Origin: Microbacterium sp. 5K110
GTDB lineage: Bacteria > Actinomycetota > Actinomycetes > Actinomycetales > Microbacteriaceae
NCBI RefSeq assembly: GCF_005774735.1
Contig: NZ_VBUM01000015.1
Coordinates: 1 to 48,642, forward strand
Length of the DNA stretch: 48,642 bases
Direction: 5' to 3'
Position numbers and translations under genes: made by a program. Positions 1 through 7,871 of this stretch are shown in pieces (the first letter of the stretch is position 1; every line of letters begins with the position of its first letter). A model generated the notes under the pieces. The model saw only the letters and a list, made by a program, of their open reading frames with translations. It was not told the DNA's origin and did no database searches.

Positions 1-17
1 GCCGGGACGGGACGGGA

Positions 18-23
18 CACAAT
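18..23 (+). promoter_or_regulatory. putative -10 hexamer, leaderless start of the hydrolase
   Basis: CACAAT lies exactly 6 nt before the ATG at 30, the same spacing seen before many other genes here. It differs from TANNNT at the first base, so this is one of the weaker examples. Confidence 0.4.
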
Positions 24-29
24 GGAGAC

Positions 30-782
30 ATGTCTGCTCCCGTGACTCTCCCCCGCCTCTCGTGGGGCGACGCCCGCGGACCGGCCGTGCTGCTCGCGCA
101 CGGTCTCGGCTCCGACGCCGCCCTGATGTGGCGCCTCGGTACGGCGTTGGCCGACGCGGGATGGCATGCCGTCGCCGTGGATCTCCGCGGACACGGCGAT
201 GCCCCTCGGACGCTCGACTACTCCCTCGCCGCGTACGCCGCCGACCTCGCCGCGACGCGACCGGACGGCGGGGGCGCGTGGGACGCGGTCGTGGGTCACT
301 CGCTCGGGGGTGCCGCCGCGACGATCGCCGCCGCCGCGGATTCCGCCTGGACCCGCCGCCTCGTGCTCGTGGACCCCGCGATCCACCTGTCCGACCGCGA
401 TCGCGACACCGTCCGCGCGAGCCAGGAGCAGTCGTTCGCCGACCCGAGCATCGCCGCGGTGCGCGCCGCCCACCCGGACTGGCATCCGGTCGATGTGGAG
501 TTGAAGGCACGAGCCACGCAGCGCGCGAGCCGATGGGCGGTGGAGCAGACCAGCGCTCAGAACACGGTGTGGGATGTCCGCGCCGAGGCCGCCGCCCTCT
601 CCGTCCCGACCCACGTCATCGGCGCCGACCCCGCCGTGTACTCGATCTTCACGGGGGCGCTGGCCGACGAGGTGCTCCAGAACCCCCTCGTCACGATGTC
701 AGTGGTGTCCGACGCCGGGCACTCGCCGCACCGCGATCGTCCTGACGAGACAGTGGCGGCGCTGCTCGCGGCGCTCGACTGA
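30..782 (+). CDS. alpha/beta hydrolase fold protein
   Basis: A 250-residue cytosolic alpha/beta hydrolase; substrate unknown. Visible are the oxyanion strand region (LLAHGLGSDA, about residues 21-30), the central DLRGHGDAPRT segment, the nucleophile elbow GHSLGG (Ser about residue 90), a late Asp in VIGADP and the catalytic His in DAGHSPH near residue 232. Length is usual for the family. The start at 30 follows a -10-like hexamer by 6 nt, suggesting a leaderless message. It lies 56 nt before the acyl-CoA dehydrogenase on the same strand. It could be an esterase, C-C hydrolase or thioesterase; the sequence alone does not decide. Confidence 0.85.
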   Translation: MSAPVTLPRLSWGDARGPAVLLAHGLGSDAALMWRLGTALADAGWHAVAVDLRGHGDAPRTLDYSLAAYAADLAATRPDGGGAWDAVVGHSLGGAAATIAAAADSAWTRRLVLVDPAIHLSDRDRDTVRASQEQSFADPSIAAVRAAHPDWHPVDVELKARATQRASRWAVEQTSAQNTVWDVRAEAAALSVPTHVIGADPAVYSIFTGALADEVLQNPLVTMSVVSDAGHSPHRDRPDETVAALLAALD

Positions 783-825
783 GCGACGGCAGCGTCTCCG
801 CGGCCGCGATGTCGGGAGCGAGGAC

Positions 826-831
826 CAGAAT
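826..831 (+). promoter_or_regulatory. putative -10 hexamer before the acyl-CoA dehydrogenase
   Basis: CAGAAT is followed by 7 nt and the ATG at 839. This spacing favours the third of three in-frame ATG codons (809, 830, 839) as a leaderless start. Confidence 0.4.
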
Positions 832-838
832 GGATGCC

Positions 839-2002
839 ATGGCCTCCGCGTTCGATCCCGCTCGGTTCCTCTCCGAAGACCTGCTCGCGCGGTTGCGCGA
901 ACGCGCACCGGTGCACGACCGCGAGAACACCTTCCCGCAGGACGATCTCGACGATCTGCGAGCGGCCGGTTACCTCGGCATCCTGGTACCGACCGCGCTC
1001 GGCGGAGCGGGTCTCTCGCTCGCCGAGGCCGCCGAACTCCAGCAGCGTCTCGCCGGGGCCGCCCCGGCCACCGCGCTCGCGGTGAACATGCATCTCGTGT
1101 GGACCGGCGTGGCGAAGGTCCTGCACGACCGCGGCCTCGACGATCTGGCCTTCGTGCTGCGCGGCGCGGCAGCCGGCGAGGTCTTCGCCTTCGGCATCAG
1201 CGAGGCCGGGAACGACCTCGTGCTCTTCGGCAGCGACACCCGGGCCGCGCCCGACGGGAAGGGCGGGTACCGCTTCACCGGGACGAAGATCTTCACCTCC
1301 CTCTCGCCGGTGTGGGACCACCTCGGCGTCCACGGGCTCGACACGACGTCCCCCGACGCACCAAAGATGGTGTTCGCGTTCCTCGACCGCGACGAGGACG
1401 TCGTGAGCCGTGACGACTGGAACACCCTGGGCATGCGCGGCACGCAGAGCCGCACGACCGAACTGCACGGCGCCCACGCGCCGGCCGACCGCGTGGTGCG
1501 TCGGCTCGATCCGGGACCGCAGCCCGACCCGTTGGTGTTCGGCATCTTCGCGTTCTTCGAGATCCTGCTGGCGTCGGTCTACACCGGTATCGCCCGGCGC
1601 GCGCTCGATCTGTCGGTCGAGGCGGCGCGGTCGCGGCGGTCGAAGAAGACGGGCGCCAGCTACGCGGCCGACCCCGACATCCGGTGGCGCATCGCGGACA
1701 TGGCCCTCGCCTACGACGCCCTGCCGCCGCAGATCGCGGCGCTCAGCGCCGACGTCGATGCCCGGGTCGACCACGGCGGACGCTGGTTCTCGCTGCTCGC
1801 CGGTCTCAAGCACCGCGCCGTGACGGCGGCCAAAGCGGTCGTCGACGATGCCATGCTCGTCGGCGGCGGCTCTTCCTACTTCGCGCACACCGAGCTCAGC
1901 CGCCTCTACCGCGACGTGCTGGCGGGGCAGTTCCACCCGTCCGACCCCGAATCGGCGCACTCGGCGCTGGCCACGGCCTGGCTCGGACCGGTCGACGCGT
2001 GA
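839..2002 (+). CDS. acyl-CoA dehydrogenase family protein
   Basis: A 387-residue flavoprotein of the acyl-CoA dehydrogenase fold, expected to oxidise an acyl-CoA or related substrate with FAD. The N-terminal helical domain (DDLDDLRAAGYLGILVP), the middle beta domain with a flavin-contact stretch (FAFGISEAGND, YRFTGTKIFTSLSP) and the C-terminal helical domain ending SHTELSRLYRDVLAGQFHPS-type sequence are all present. Upstream in-frame ATGs exist at 809 and 830; 839 is chosen because CAGAAT lies 7 nt before it and it gives the usual family length. Its TGA overlaps the next ATG (TGATG at 2000-2004), so it is coupled to the DUF445 gene. Substrate is not predictable; some members of this subgroup are flavin monooxygenases. 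Confidence 0.85.
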   Translation: MASAFDPARFLSEDLLARLRERAPVHDRENTFPQDDLDDLRAAGYLGILVPTALGGAGLSLAEAAELQQRLAGAAPATALAVNMHLVWTGVAKVLHDRGLDDLAFVLRGAAAGEVFAFGISEAGNDLVLFGSDTRAAPDGKGGYRFTGTKIFTSLSPVWDHLGVHGLDTTSPDAPKMVFAFLDRDEDVVSRDDWNTLGMRGTQSRTTELHGAHAPADRVVRRLDPGPQPDPLVFGIFAFFEILLASVYTGIARRALDLSVEAARSRRSKKTGASYAADPDIRWRIADMALAYDALPPQIAALSADVDARVDHGGRWFSLLAGLKHRAVTAAKAVVDDAMLVGGGSSYFAHTELSRLYRDVLAGQFHPSDPESAHSALATAWLGPVDA

Positions 2003-3276
2003 TGGCCCGCACGCCCACGGCCCTGCTGAGCCCCGCCGATCAGCAGCGCCGCCGCGACCTGCGTCGAATGAAGGGCGTCGCCCTCGGTGCCCTGATCGGG
2101 ATGGCGGTGGTCTTCGCGGTCGCCTTCGCGCTGCAACGCGACGTCGAGTGGCTGCAGTACGTCCGCGCGGCCGCCGAGGGCGGCATGGTTGGAGCGCTGG
2201 CCGACTGGTTCGCGGTGACGGCGCTGTTCCGGCATCCGCTGGGGCTCCCCATCCCCCACACCGCGATCATCCCCCGCCGCAAGGACGAGATCGGGCAGCA
2301 GCTCGGGGAGTTCGTCGAGACCAACTTCCTCGAGGGACACGTCGTGCGCACCAAGCTCGAGGGGACGCCGCTCGCGGCCCGCGCCGGCGCCTGGCTGGCC
2401 GAACCCGCGCACGCCGATCGGCTCGCCGCCGAGGGCGCGACCATCGCGACGAGCGTGCTGCGCGCGCTCAGCGACGACGACGTGCAGGGTCTCCTCGAAG
2501 ACCTGGCCCGCGATCATCTGCTCGCACCCGACTGGGGCCCCTCCGTGGGCGGTTGGCTCGAACGCGTCGTCGGATCCGGCGCCCATCACGGCGCGGTCGA
2601 CCTCGCCCTCGACAACATCGCGGTGTGGCTGGCGAACAACCACGAGATGTTCCAGGGCCTGGTGTCGCGACGGCTGCCGTCGTGGGTGCCGAGTCTGGCG
2701 CACCGGTTCGTCGACGACACGGTGTACCGCGAAGCCGTGGGCTTCGTCGATGCCGTCCGCGCCGATCCGCGCCACCAGGCGCGGGCCGCGATCGACCAAT
2801 ACCTGGGACGCCTGGCCGACAACCTGCAGCACGACCCGGCGACGATGGTGCGCCTCGAAGAGGCCAAGGCCTCGATCTTCGACAGCCCCCGCGTACGCGG
2901 CCTGGCCGCCGACGCGTGGAACACCGCCAAGACGGGGCTGCTGGCCTCGCTCGCCGATCCCGACAGCGCTCTGCGCCGCCGCGCGTCGGCGGCGCTGGCG
3001 GACGTGGGGCGGCGGCTGCAGAGCGAGGAGTTCCTGCAGCGTCGCGTCGACGGCTGGGTCACCGATGCAGCGGTCTTCCTCGTCGAGCGGTACCGTCACG
3101 ACATCGCCTCGATCATCACCGACACGGTGGAACGCTGGGATGCCGAAGAGACCACCGAGAAGATCGAGCTCATGGTGGGGCGCGATCTCCAGTACATCCG
3201 TCTGAACGGCACGATCGTGGGGGCCCTCGCGGGCCTCGCGATCTTCACGGTCGCCCACCTCGCCTGGGGGTCGTGA
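2002..3276 (+). CDS. DUF445 family membrane protein
   Basis: A 424-residue protein of the DUF445 family, found across actinobacteria and other bacteria with no agreed function. It has an N-terminal transmembrane segment (GVALGALIGMAVVFAVAFAL, about residues 28-47), the hallmark GGMVGALADWFAVTALFRHPLGLPIPHTAI region after it, a long charged helical body, and a C-terminal hydrophobic segment (IVGALAGLAIFTVAHLAW). The start ATG overlaps the stop of the acyl-CoA dehydrogenase gene by one base, so translation is probably coupled. A longer in-frame opening upstream is inside that gene and is not used. Confidence 0.85.
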   Translation: MARTPTALLSPADQQRRRDLRRMKGVALGALIGMAVVFAVAFALQRDVEWLQYVRAAAEGGMVGALADWFAVTALFRHPLGLPIPHTAIIPRRKDEIGQQLGEFVETNFLEGHVVRTKLEGTPLAARAGAWLAEPAHADRLAAEGATIATSVLRALSDDDVQGLLEDLARDHLLAPDWGPSVGGWLERVVGSGAHHGAVDLALDNIAVWLANNHEMFQGLVSRRLPSWVPSLAHRFVDDTVYREAVGFVDAVRADPRHQARAAIDQYLGRLADNLQHDPATMVRLEEAKASIFDSPRVRGLAADAWNTAKTGLLASLADPDSALRRRASAALADVGRRLQSEEFLQRRVDGWVTDAAVFLVERYRHDIASIITDTVERWDAEETTEKIELMVGRDLQYIRLNGTIVGALAGLAIFTVAHLAWGS

Positions 3277-3324
3277 CCGGAGGACTCGCGCGGACACACC
3301 TCACCCGGGGCACACGACGGTGAG

Positions 3325-3330
3325 TAGCCT
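3325..3330 (+). promoter_or_regulatory. putative -10 hexamer, leaderless start
   Basis: TAGCCT sits 6 nt before the GTG at 3337. The fit to TANNNT with that spacing suggests the transcript begins at the start codon. Confidence 0.5.
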
Positions 3331-3336
3331 GAGCGC

Positions 3337-3687
3337 GTGAGCTTCGGTTCGGGGGCAGAGCCCCTCTTCACCTACGGAACGCTGCAGCTGCCGGACGTCC
3401 AGCTGGACACCTTCGGTCGGCTCATCCCCGGCGAGGACGACGTGCTGCCCGGATACCGGCTCGAGTGGACGGACATCGACGACGAGCGGGTGGCCCAGCT
3501 CTCGGGACTCGACGCGCACCCGATCCTGCGTCGGACCGATGATCCGCGAGACCGCGTCTTCGGGCGCGTGCTCGAGCTCACGCCCGAAGAACTGGATGCC
3601 GCGGACGAGTACGAGGTCTCGCTGTACCGACGGGTCTCGGTGCGGCTGGCCAGCGGCATCCGCGCGTGGGTGTACGTCGGCCACTGA
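3337..3687 (+). CDS. gamma-glutamylcyclotransferase-like (AIG2/GGCT) protein
   Basis: A 116-residue protein of the AIG2/gamma-glutamylcyclotransferase superfamily. The glycine-rich substrate loop FTYGTLQ (residues 10-16) and the later acidic region LTPEELDAADEYEVSLYRRVSV, which carries the likely catalytic acid (E in ADEYE), are both visible. Family members release 5-oxoproline from gamma-glutamyl compounds, but many small bacterial ones are uncharacterised. The GTG start is set by a -10-like hexamer 6 nt upstream; there is no Shine-Dalgarno sequence. Confidence 0.8.
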   Translation: MSFGSGAEPLFTYGTLQLPDVQLDTFGRLIPGEDDVLPGYRLEWTDIDDERVAQLSGLDAHPILRRTDDPRDRVFGRVLELTPEELDAADEYEVSLYRRVSVRLASGIRAWVYVGH

Positions 3688-3816
3688 GACACGCCCTGCC
3701 ACAGAACACTCCGGTCGCGCCAGGCTCGTCAGCGCTGGATCACCGCCGCTATCCTCGACTCGGATGCCGGATCGACCAGCGCAGCGCGCGCGCCGGGTCC
3801 GTGAAGCGGAGAGACG

Positions 3817-4281
3817 ATGATCCAACTTGTCCTGGCCCGGCATGCCAAATCGGACTGGGTCGACGAGAGTCTCGACGACCACGATCGACCGCTCAACGAT
3901 CGAGGCCGTCGCGACGCCCCCGCCATGGCGCGTTCGGTTCTGCGACGTGGCGTGCGCCCCGAGGTGCTGCTGTCGAGCACGGCACTGCGCGCCCGGACGA
4001 CCGCCGAGGCCTTCGGAGACGAGTTCGAGGTCGAGGTGACCGAACGCGCCGAGCTGTACCTCGCCGCGCCCGACACGCTGCTGGAGGCGGCCCGCACGAG
4101 CGGGGCGGCCGAGGTCATGGTCGTCGCACACGATCCGGGCTTGAGCGCGCTCGTGTCGCGTCTGGCCGACAGCGACGTGCGGATGGTCACCGCCGCCGTG
4201 GCGATCTTCACGTGGCACGAGGGCGAGTGGCCCGACGTCGGCGTCGTCCCACCCGACGAGTTCGAGCTGCTCGCTCCCTGA
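3817..4281 (+). CDS. SixA-like histidine phosphatase
   Basis: A 154-residue member of the histidine phosphatase (phosphoglycerate mutase-like) superfamily, closest in form to SixA phosphohistidine phosphatases. The phosphohistidine loop is LARHAKSDW (RHAKS at residues 8-12), followed by RGRRDAP, LLSSTALRARTTAEAF and the second His in VVAHDPGLSAL. The ATG follows a purine-rich site (GCGGAGAG). A TATCCT about 60 nt upstream could be the -10, so this gene seems to be leadered, unlike its left neighbour. Its physiological substrate is not known. Confidence 0.85.
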   Translation: MIQLVLARHAKSDWVDESLDDHDRPLNDRGRRDAPAMARSVLRRGVRPEVLLSSTALRARTTAEAFGDEFEVEVTERAELYLAAPDTLLEAARTSGAAEVMVVAHDPGLSALVSRLADSDVRMVTAAVAIFTWHEGEWPDVGVVPPDEFELLAP

Positions 4282-4312
4282 GCCGCCGCCCGAACGGGCC
4301 GGCCGTGCGGAC

Positions 4313-5854
4313 CTACGCCGCCAGGCCCGAGTGCTCGACGGCGGCGCGCGCCACCGCCCCCGAGAGCACCAGTTCGGTGACCGCCTCGATCTCGGGCGAG
4401 ACGAAGCGGTCGCGCCCCGGGCCGTCGACGCGCGTGCGGACGAGGTCGCGCACGGCCCCGGTCGCCGCCGCGGGCGGGAGCGGGGCGCGCAGGTCGAGCG
4501 CGCGGCATCCGGTGAGCACCTCGATCGCGAGCACCCGGGCGAGACCGTCGACCGCCCGGCGGAGCTTGCGGCCGGCGGCCCATCCCATCGACACGTGATC
4601 CTCCTGCATCGCGCTCGAGGGGATCGAGTCGACCGAGGCAGGAACCGCGAGCCGCTTCAGCTCGGACACGATCCCGGCCGCGGCGTACTGGGCGATCATG
4701 AGACCCGAGTCGACGCCCGCCTCCGCGGCGAGGAACGGCGGAAGCCCGTGGCTGCGGGCGACGTCGAGAGCCCGATCCGTTCGCCGCTCCGACATGGATG
4801 CCACGTCCGCCACGGCGATCGCGAGGAAGTCGAGCACGTACGCCACCGGCGCACCGTGGAAGTTCCCGTTGGACTCCACCCGACCGTCGAGCGTGACGAC
4901 GGGATTGTCGACGGCGGATCCGAGCTCGCGCTCGGCGACGGTCCGCGCGTGCGCGGCCGTGTCGCGCGCCGCGCCGTGGACCTGTGGCGCGCAGCGCAGC
5001 GAGTACGCGTCCTGCACGCGGGTGCATTCCGGCCCCCGGTGGCTCGCCACGATCGGCGAGCCCGCGAGGAAGGCCCGCAGGTGAGCGGCCGACGTCGCCT
5101 GGCCGGCCTGGGGACGCAGCGCCATCAGGTCGGCCGCGAACACGGCGTCGCTGCCGAGCTGCGACTCCACCGACAGGGCGGCGGCGACGTCGGCCGTGGT
5201 CCACAGCATCTCCAGGTCGTGCAGGGCCAGCAGCAGCATCCCGAGCATGCCGTCGGTGCCGTTGATGAGCGCCAGCCCCTCCTTCTCGCGCAGCACGACG
5301 GGCGAGATCCCGGCGGCCGCGAGCGCTTCGGCGGCGGGCATCGCGCGGTCCTCCGCATCGCGGACGTCGCCCTCACCCATGACCGCCAGCGCGACGTGCG
5401 AGAGCGGCGCGAGGTCGCCGGAGCAGCCGAGGGACCCGTACTCGCGCACGATCGGGGTGATCCCGGCGTTCAGCAGGGCGGCGTACGTCTCGACGACCAC
5501 GGGCCGGACGCCCGTGCGCGCCGTGGCGAGCGTCTGCAGCCGCAGCAGCATCAGGGCGCGCGTGACCTCGCGTTCGACCTCGGCACCCGTCCCGGCGGCG
5601 TGGGACCGGATGAGGCTCTCCTGCAGCTGCGCGCGACGATCGGGGGCGATGAAGGTCGTGGCCAGCGCGCCGAATCCCGTGGAGATCCCGTAGTGCGGCT
5701 GCGGGTCGTCGGCCAGCCCCTCGATCAGCGCGCGCGTCTCGGCGACGCGGGACAGCGCCGCGGGATCGAGCGCGACCGGCGCGCCGTGGCGCGCGACGGC
5801 GACGACGTCGCGCGGGGCGAGGGGGATGGATCCGACGGTGACGGTGATGCTCAT
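4313..5854 (-). CDS. hutH: histidine ammonia-lyase
   Basis: A 513-residue histidine ammonia-lyase, which converts L-histidine to trans-urocanate and ammonia, the first step of histidine degradation. The YGISTGFG motif with the catalytic Tyr (Y55), the MIO-cofactor site GSLGCSGDLAPLSH (CSG at 144-146) and the FHGAPVAYVLDFLAIA region are present. The MIO tripeptide is Cys-Ser-Gly instead of the common Ala-Ser-Gly; the PROSITE family pattern allows Cys there. The ATG at 5854 gives the standard length; a longer in-frame opening to 5926 would run into the promoter of the divergent regulator. No other hut gene is in the window, so the rest of the pathway must be elsewhere. Confidence 0.95.
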   Translation of the reverse strand: MSITVTVGSIPLAPRDVVAVARHGAPVALDPAALSRVAETRALIEGLADDPQPHYGISTGFGALATTFIAPDRRAQLQESLIRSHAAGTGAEVEREVTRALMLLRLQTLATARTGVRPVVVETYAALLNAGITPIVREYGSLGCSGDLAPLSHVALAVMGEGDVRDAEDRAMPAAEALAAAGISPVVLREKEGLALINGTDGMLGMLLLALHDLEMLWTTADVAAALSVESQLGSDAVFAADLMALRPQAGQATSAAHLRAFLAGSPIVASHRGPECTRVQDAYSLRCAPQVHGAARDTAAHARTVAERELGSAVDNPVVTLDGRVESNGNFHGAPVAYVLDFLAIAVADVASMSERRTDRALDVARSHGLPPFLAAEAGVDSGLMIAQYAAAGIVSELKRLAVPASVDSIPSSAMQEDHVSMGWAAGRKLRRAVDGLARVLAIEVLTGCRALDLRAPLPPAAATGAVRDLVRTRVDGPGRDRFVSPEIEAVTELVLSGAVARAAVEHSGLAA

Positions 5855-5900
5855 GCCTCGATCCCACCGCTTCCGCCTCCCGCCCACGCCACCGTTCTGG

Positions 5901-5906
5901 CATCCT
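5901..5906 (+). promoter_or_regulatory. putative -10 hexamer of the IclR gene
   Basis: CATCCT lies 6 nt before the GTG at 5913. Its first base deviates from TANNNT. It directly abuts the inverted repeat at 5907-5926. Confidence 0.4.
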
Positions 5907-5926
5907 GTGTCTGTGATTCCAGACAC
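5907..5926. promoter_or_regulatory. perfect inverted repeat, likely IclR operator
   Basis: GTGTCTGTGATTCCAGACAC has two perfect 7-nt arms around 6 nt. It covers the region between the -10 and the first codons of the IclR-family gene and lies 53 nt from the hutH start, so binding could repress both. Operator function is inferred from position and symmetry. Confidence 0.6.
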
Positions 5927-6686
5927 TTCGCGTCCGCAGGTCCCCGCGGCCGATCAGACGCTGCGGATCCTGTCGCTGTTGGCCCGCCAGCCCGCGCCGA
6001 TGGCGGCGCAGTCGATCGCGACCGCACTCGGCCTCCCCCGTTCCACGACCTATCACCTGCTGACGACGCTCGCGCAGCACGGCTACGTCGTCCACCTGGC
6101 GGACGACCACCGCTGGGGGCTCGGCACCGCGGCCTTCGAACTCGGCGGCGGATACGCCCGTCAGCAGCCGCTCGCCCGGCTCGGACGCCCTCTTCTGGCC
6201 GCACTCACCGACCGGCTCGGCGAGAGCACGCACCTCGCCGTCCTCGTCGGGCGCGACGTGCTGTACATCGTCGAGGAGCGCGCGCCGCGTCGACCGACGC
6301 TCGTGACCGACGTCGGCGTGCGCCTCCCGGCGCACCTGGCGGCGAGCGGTCAGGCGATGCTCGCCGCGCTCCCGCCCGCGCAGGTGCGCGCGCTGTACCC
6401 GGATGCCGCGGCGCTGACGCAGCGCACGGCGCGCGGCCCGCGCACGCGCGCCGACCTGCGCGATGCGCTGCGGCGTGTGCGAACCGACGGCTTCGCCCGC
6501 GAAGACGGCGAGGTCACTCCCGGCTTCCGCTCGGTGGCATCCGCGGTCCTCGACCACGCGGACTGGCCGATCGCCGCGGTGGCCGTCACGTGGCCCGCTG
6601 AGACGGAGCGGGAGGCCGCTGAGCTCGCGGACGCGGCACGCGCCTGCGCCCGTGAGCTCGCGCGGCGCATCCGCCCCGGGGCTTGA
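5913..6686 (+). CDS. IclR family transcriptional regulator (probable hut regulator)
   Basis: A 257-residue IclR-type repressor or activator. The N-terminal winged helix-turn-helix spans about residues 12-65 (TLRILSLLARQPAPMAAQSI then PRSTTYHLLTTLAQHGYV), followed by the effector-binding domain with the typical LPAHLAASGQAMLAALP and FAREDGEVTPGFRSVASAV stretches. GTG at 5913 is preferred over an earlier in-frame ATG at 5826 that lies inside hutH, because it is adjacent to a -10-like hexamer and gives a normal N terminus. It is divergent from hutH and shares a 58-nt intergenic region carrying a perfect inverted repeat, so it most likely controls histidine degradation and itself. Confidence 0.85.
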   Translation: MIPDTSRPQVPAADQTLRILSLLARQPAPMAAQSIATALGLPRSTTYHLLTTLAQHGYVVHLADDHRWGLGTAAFELGGGYARQQPLARLGRPLLAALTDRLGESTHLAVLVGRDVLYIVEERAPRRPTLVTDVGVRLPAHLAASGQAMLAALPPAQVRALYPDAAALTQRTARGPRTRADLRDALRRVRTDGFAREDGEVTPGFRSVASAVLDHADWPIAAVAVTWPAETEREAAELADAARACARELARRIRPGA

Positions 6687-6702
6687 ATCGCGCGGGCGGC
6701 GC

Positions 6703-7707
6703 TCAGCGAACGACGAGCCGTGGCTTCACCAGCACGTGCGCTGCACCGGCGGTCGCGGGGCGGGGCGCCACCACGGTGCCCTCCTCCCCCATCAGCAGGT
6801 CCAGGGCACCGGATGCCACCCGCTCGGGGAGCTGCTCGACGCTGGAGAGTCCGAGCGCCTCGGCGGCGGGGGTGTTGTCGAAGCCGATCACGGTGATCTC
6901 GGGGTGACCGGCCAGGGTCGTGGCCAGGTGGGCGCCGATGGCGAGCGAGTCGCTCGCGCACACGATGCCGGTCACACCCGGATCGGCGGCGAGCCCCTCG
7001 GCAACGACGTCGCGCGCGAGGGCCACGCTGTCCTCCACCACCCACCGCGGTCCGGCGGCGGATCCGACGCTCTCTCGCCAGCCGCGCTCGCGTTCGTCCC
7101 CGGTGCCCGAGCCGGCTGGCCAGCCGAGAAACGCGATGCGACCCCCACCGCCGTCGAGCAGGTGTTCGGTCGCGGCACGGGTCCCGGCGGCCCCGTCGAC
7201 GTCGACCCACAGGTGGGCGGGAGCCTCGACGTCGTCCTTCCCCCACGGGCGCCCGAACGAGACGAAGGGCAGCCCGCGCTCACTGAGCCATCCGGTGCGG
7301 GGGTCGCCGTAGAAGGTCCCGGTGACCACGACGGCATCCACCTCTCCCCCCTCGAGCAGATCGCTGAGCCGCTCGATCTCCTCCTCGGCCGTGCGCGCGG
7401 CGTACAGCAGCACGCGCATGTCGCGCTCGCTCGCGCGTTCGGTCAGGGCGTGGACGAACCGGTCGAGCACGACGCCCGCGATGCCACCGGCGTAGGGATC
7501 CAGATGGATGCCGATCGTCGAGCTGCGTCGGGTGCGCAGGCGCCGCGCGGCCGCGTGCGGACGGTAACCCAGCTCGGCGATGGCCGCCTCGACGCGCAGG
7601 CGCGTGGAATCGCGCACGATCCCGGGGGTGTTGACGACGTTCGAGACCGTCTGTCGCGACACCCCGGCCACACGAGCCACGTCTTCGACGGTAGGGGCTT
7701 TCGTCAT
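6703..7707 (-). CDS. LacI family transcriptional regulator
   Basis: A 334-residue LacI-type repressor. The DNA-binding headpiece is at residues 6-50 (TVEDVARVAGVSRQTVSNVV, hinge helix region YRPHAAARRLRTRRS), followed by a periplasmic-binding-like sugar sensor domain. The start at 7707 is chosen over two upstream in-frame Met codons because GGAGGGAAGGG lies just before it and the helix-turn-helix then begins at the usual place. It is divergent from a sugar ABC importer operon and the shared intergenic region holds a perfect palindrome, so it probably represses that operon until an oligosaccharide or its product binds. It ends 16 nt from the convergent IclR gene. Confidence 0.9.
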   Translation of the reverse strand: MTKAPTVEDVARVAGVSRQTVSNVVNTPGIVRDSTRLRVEAAIAELGYRPHAAARRLRTRRSSTIGIHLDPYAGGIAGVVLDRFVHALTERASERDMRVLLYAARTAEEEIERLSDLLEGGEVDAVVVTGTFYGDPRTGWLSERGLPFVSFGRPWGKDDVEAPAHLWVDVDGAAGTRAATEHLLDGGGGRIAFLGWPAGSGTGDERERGWRESVGSAAGPRWVVEDSVALARDVVAEGLAADPGVTGIVCASDSLAIGAHLATTLAGHPEITVIGFDNTPAAEALGLSSVEQLPERVASGALDLLMGEEGTVVAPRPATAGAAHVLVKPRLVVR

Positions 7708-7754
7708 CCCTTCCCTCCCCGGGTAGACGGTCATCGTAGGGCGAGCCGGAGCGC

Positions 7755-7784
7755 TTGACAGCACGGCCCGCCGCTCCGTACGTT
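7755..7784 (+). promoter_or_regulatory. putative promoter of the sugar ABC operon
   Basis: TTGACA at 7755-7760 and TACGTT at 7779-7784 are separated by 18 nt. The -35 is a perfect consensus match. The palindrome at 7796-7813 lies immediately downstream, around the expected transcription start, which suits repression. Confidence 0.6.
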
Positions 7785-7795
7785 AGTCGCACCAG

Positions 7796-7813
7796 AGTTT
7801 GAACGTTCAAACT
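7796..7813. promoter_or_regulatory. 18-bp perfect palindrome, LacI-type operator
   Basis: AGTTTGAACGTTCAAACT is fully symmetric with the central CG typical of LacI-family operators. It lies between the divergent LacI gene and the sugar-binding lipoprotein gene, just after the TTGACA promoter. Confidence 0.8.
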
Positions 7814-7871
7814 TTCGGGCCCTCCGGTCCCACACGGAGGGGTCGCATGCCTCATCGAAGGAGAGAGACAC

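Noticed and set aside
557..1960. Long minus-strand reading frame opposite the hydrolase and acyl-CoA dehydrogenase genes
   Set aside because: It is Arg/Gly/Val-rich nonsense without domains, fully antisense to genes with clear families. High GC makes such frames common.
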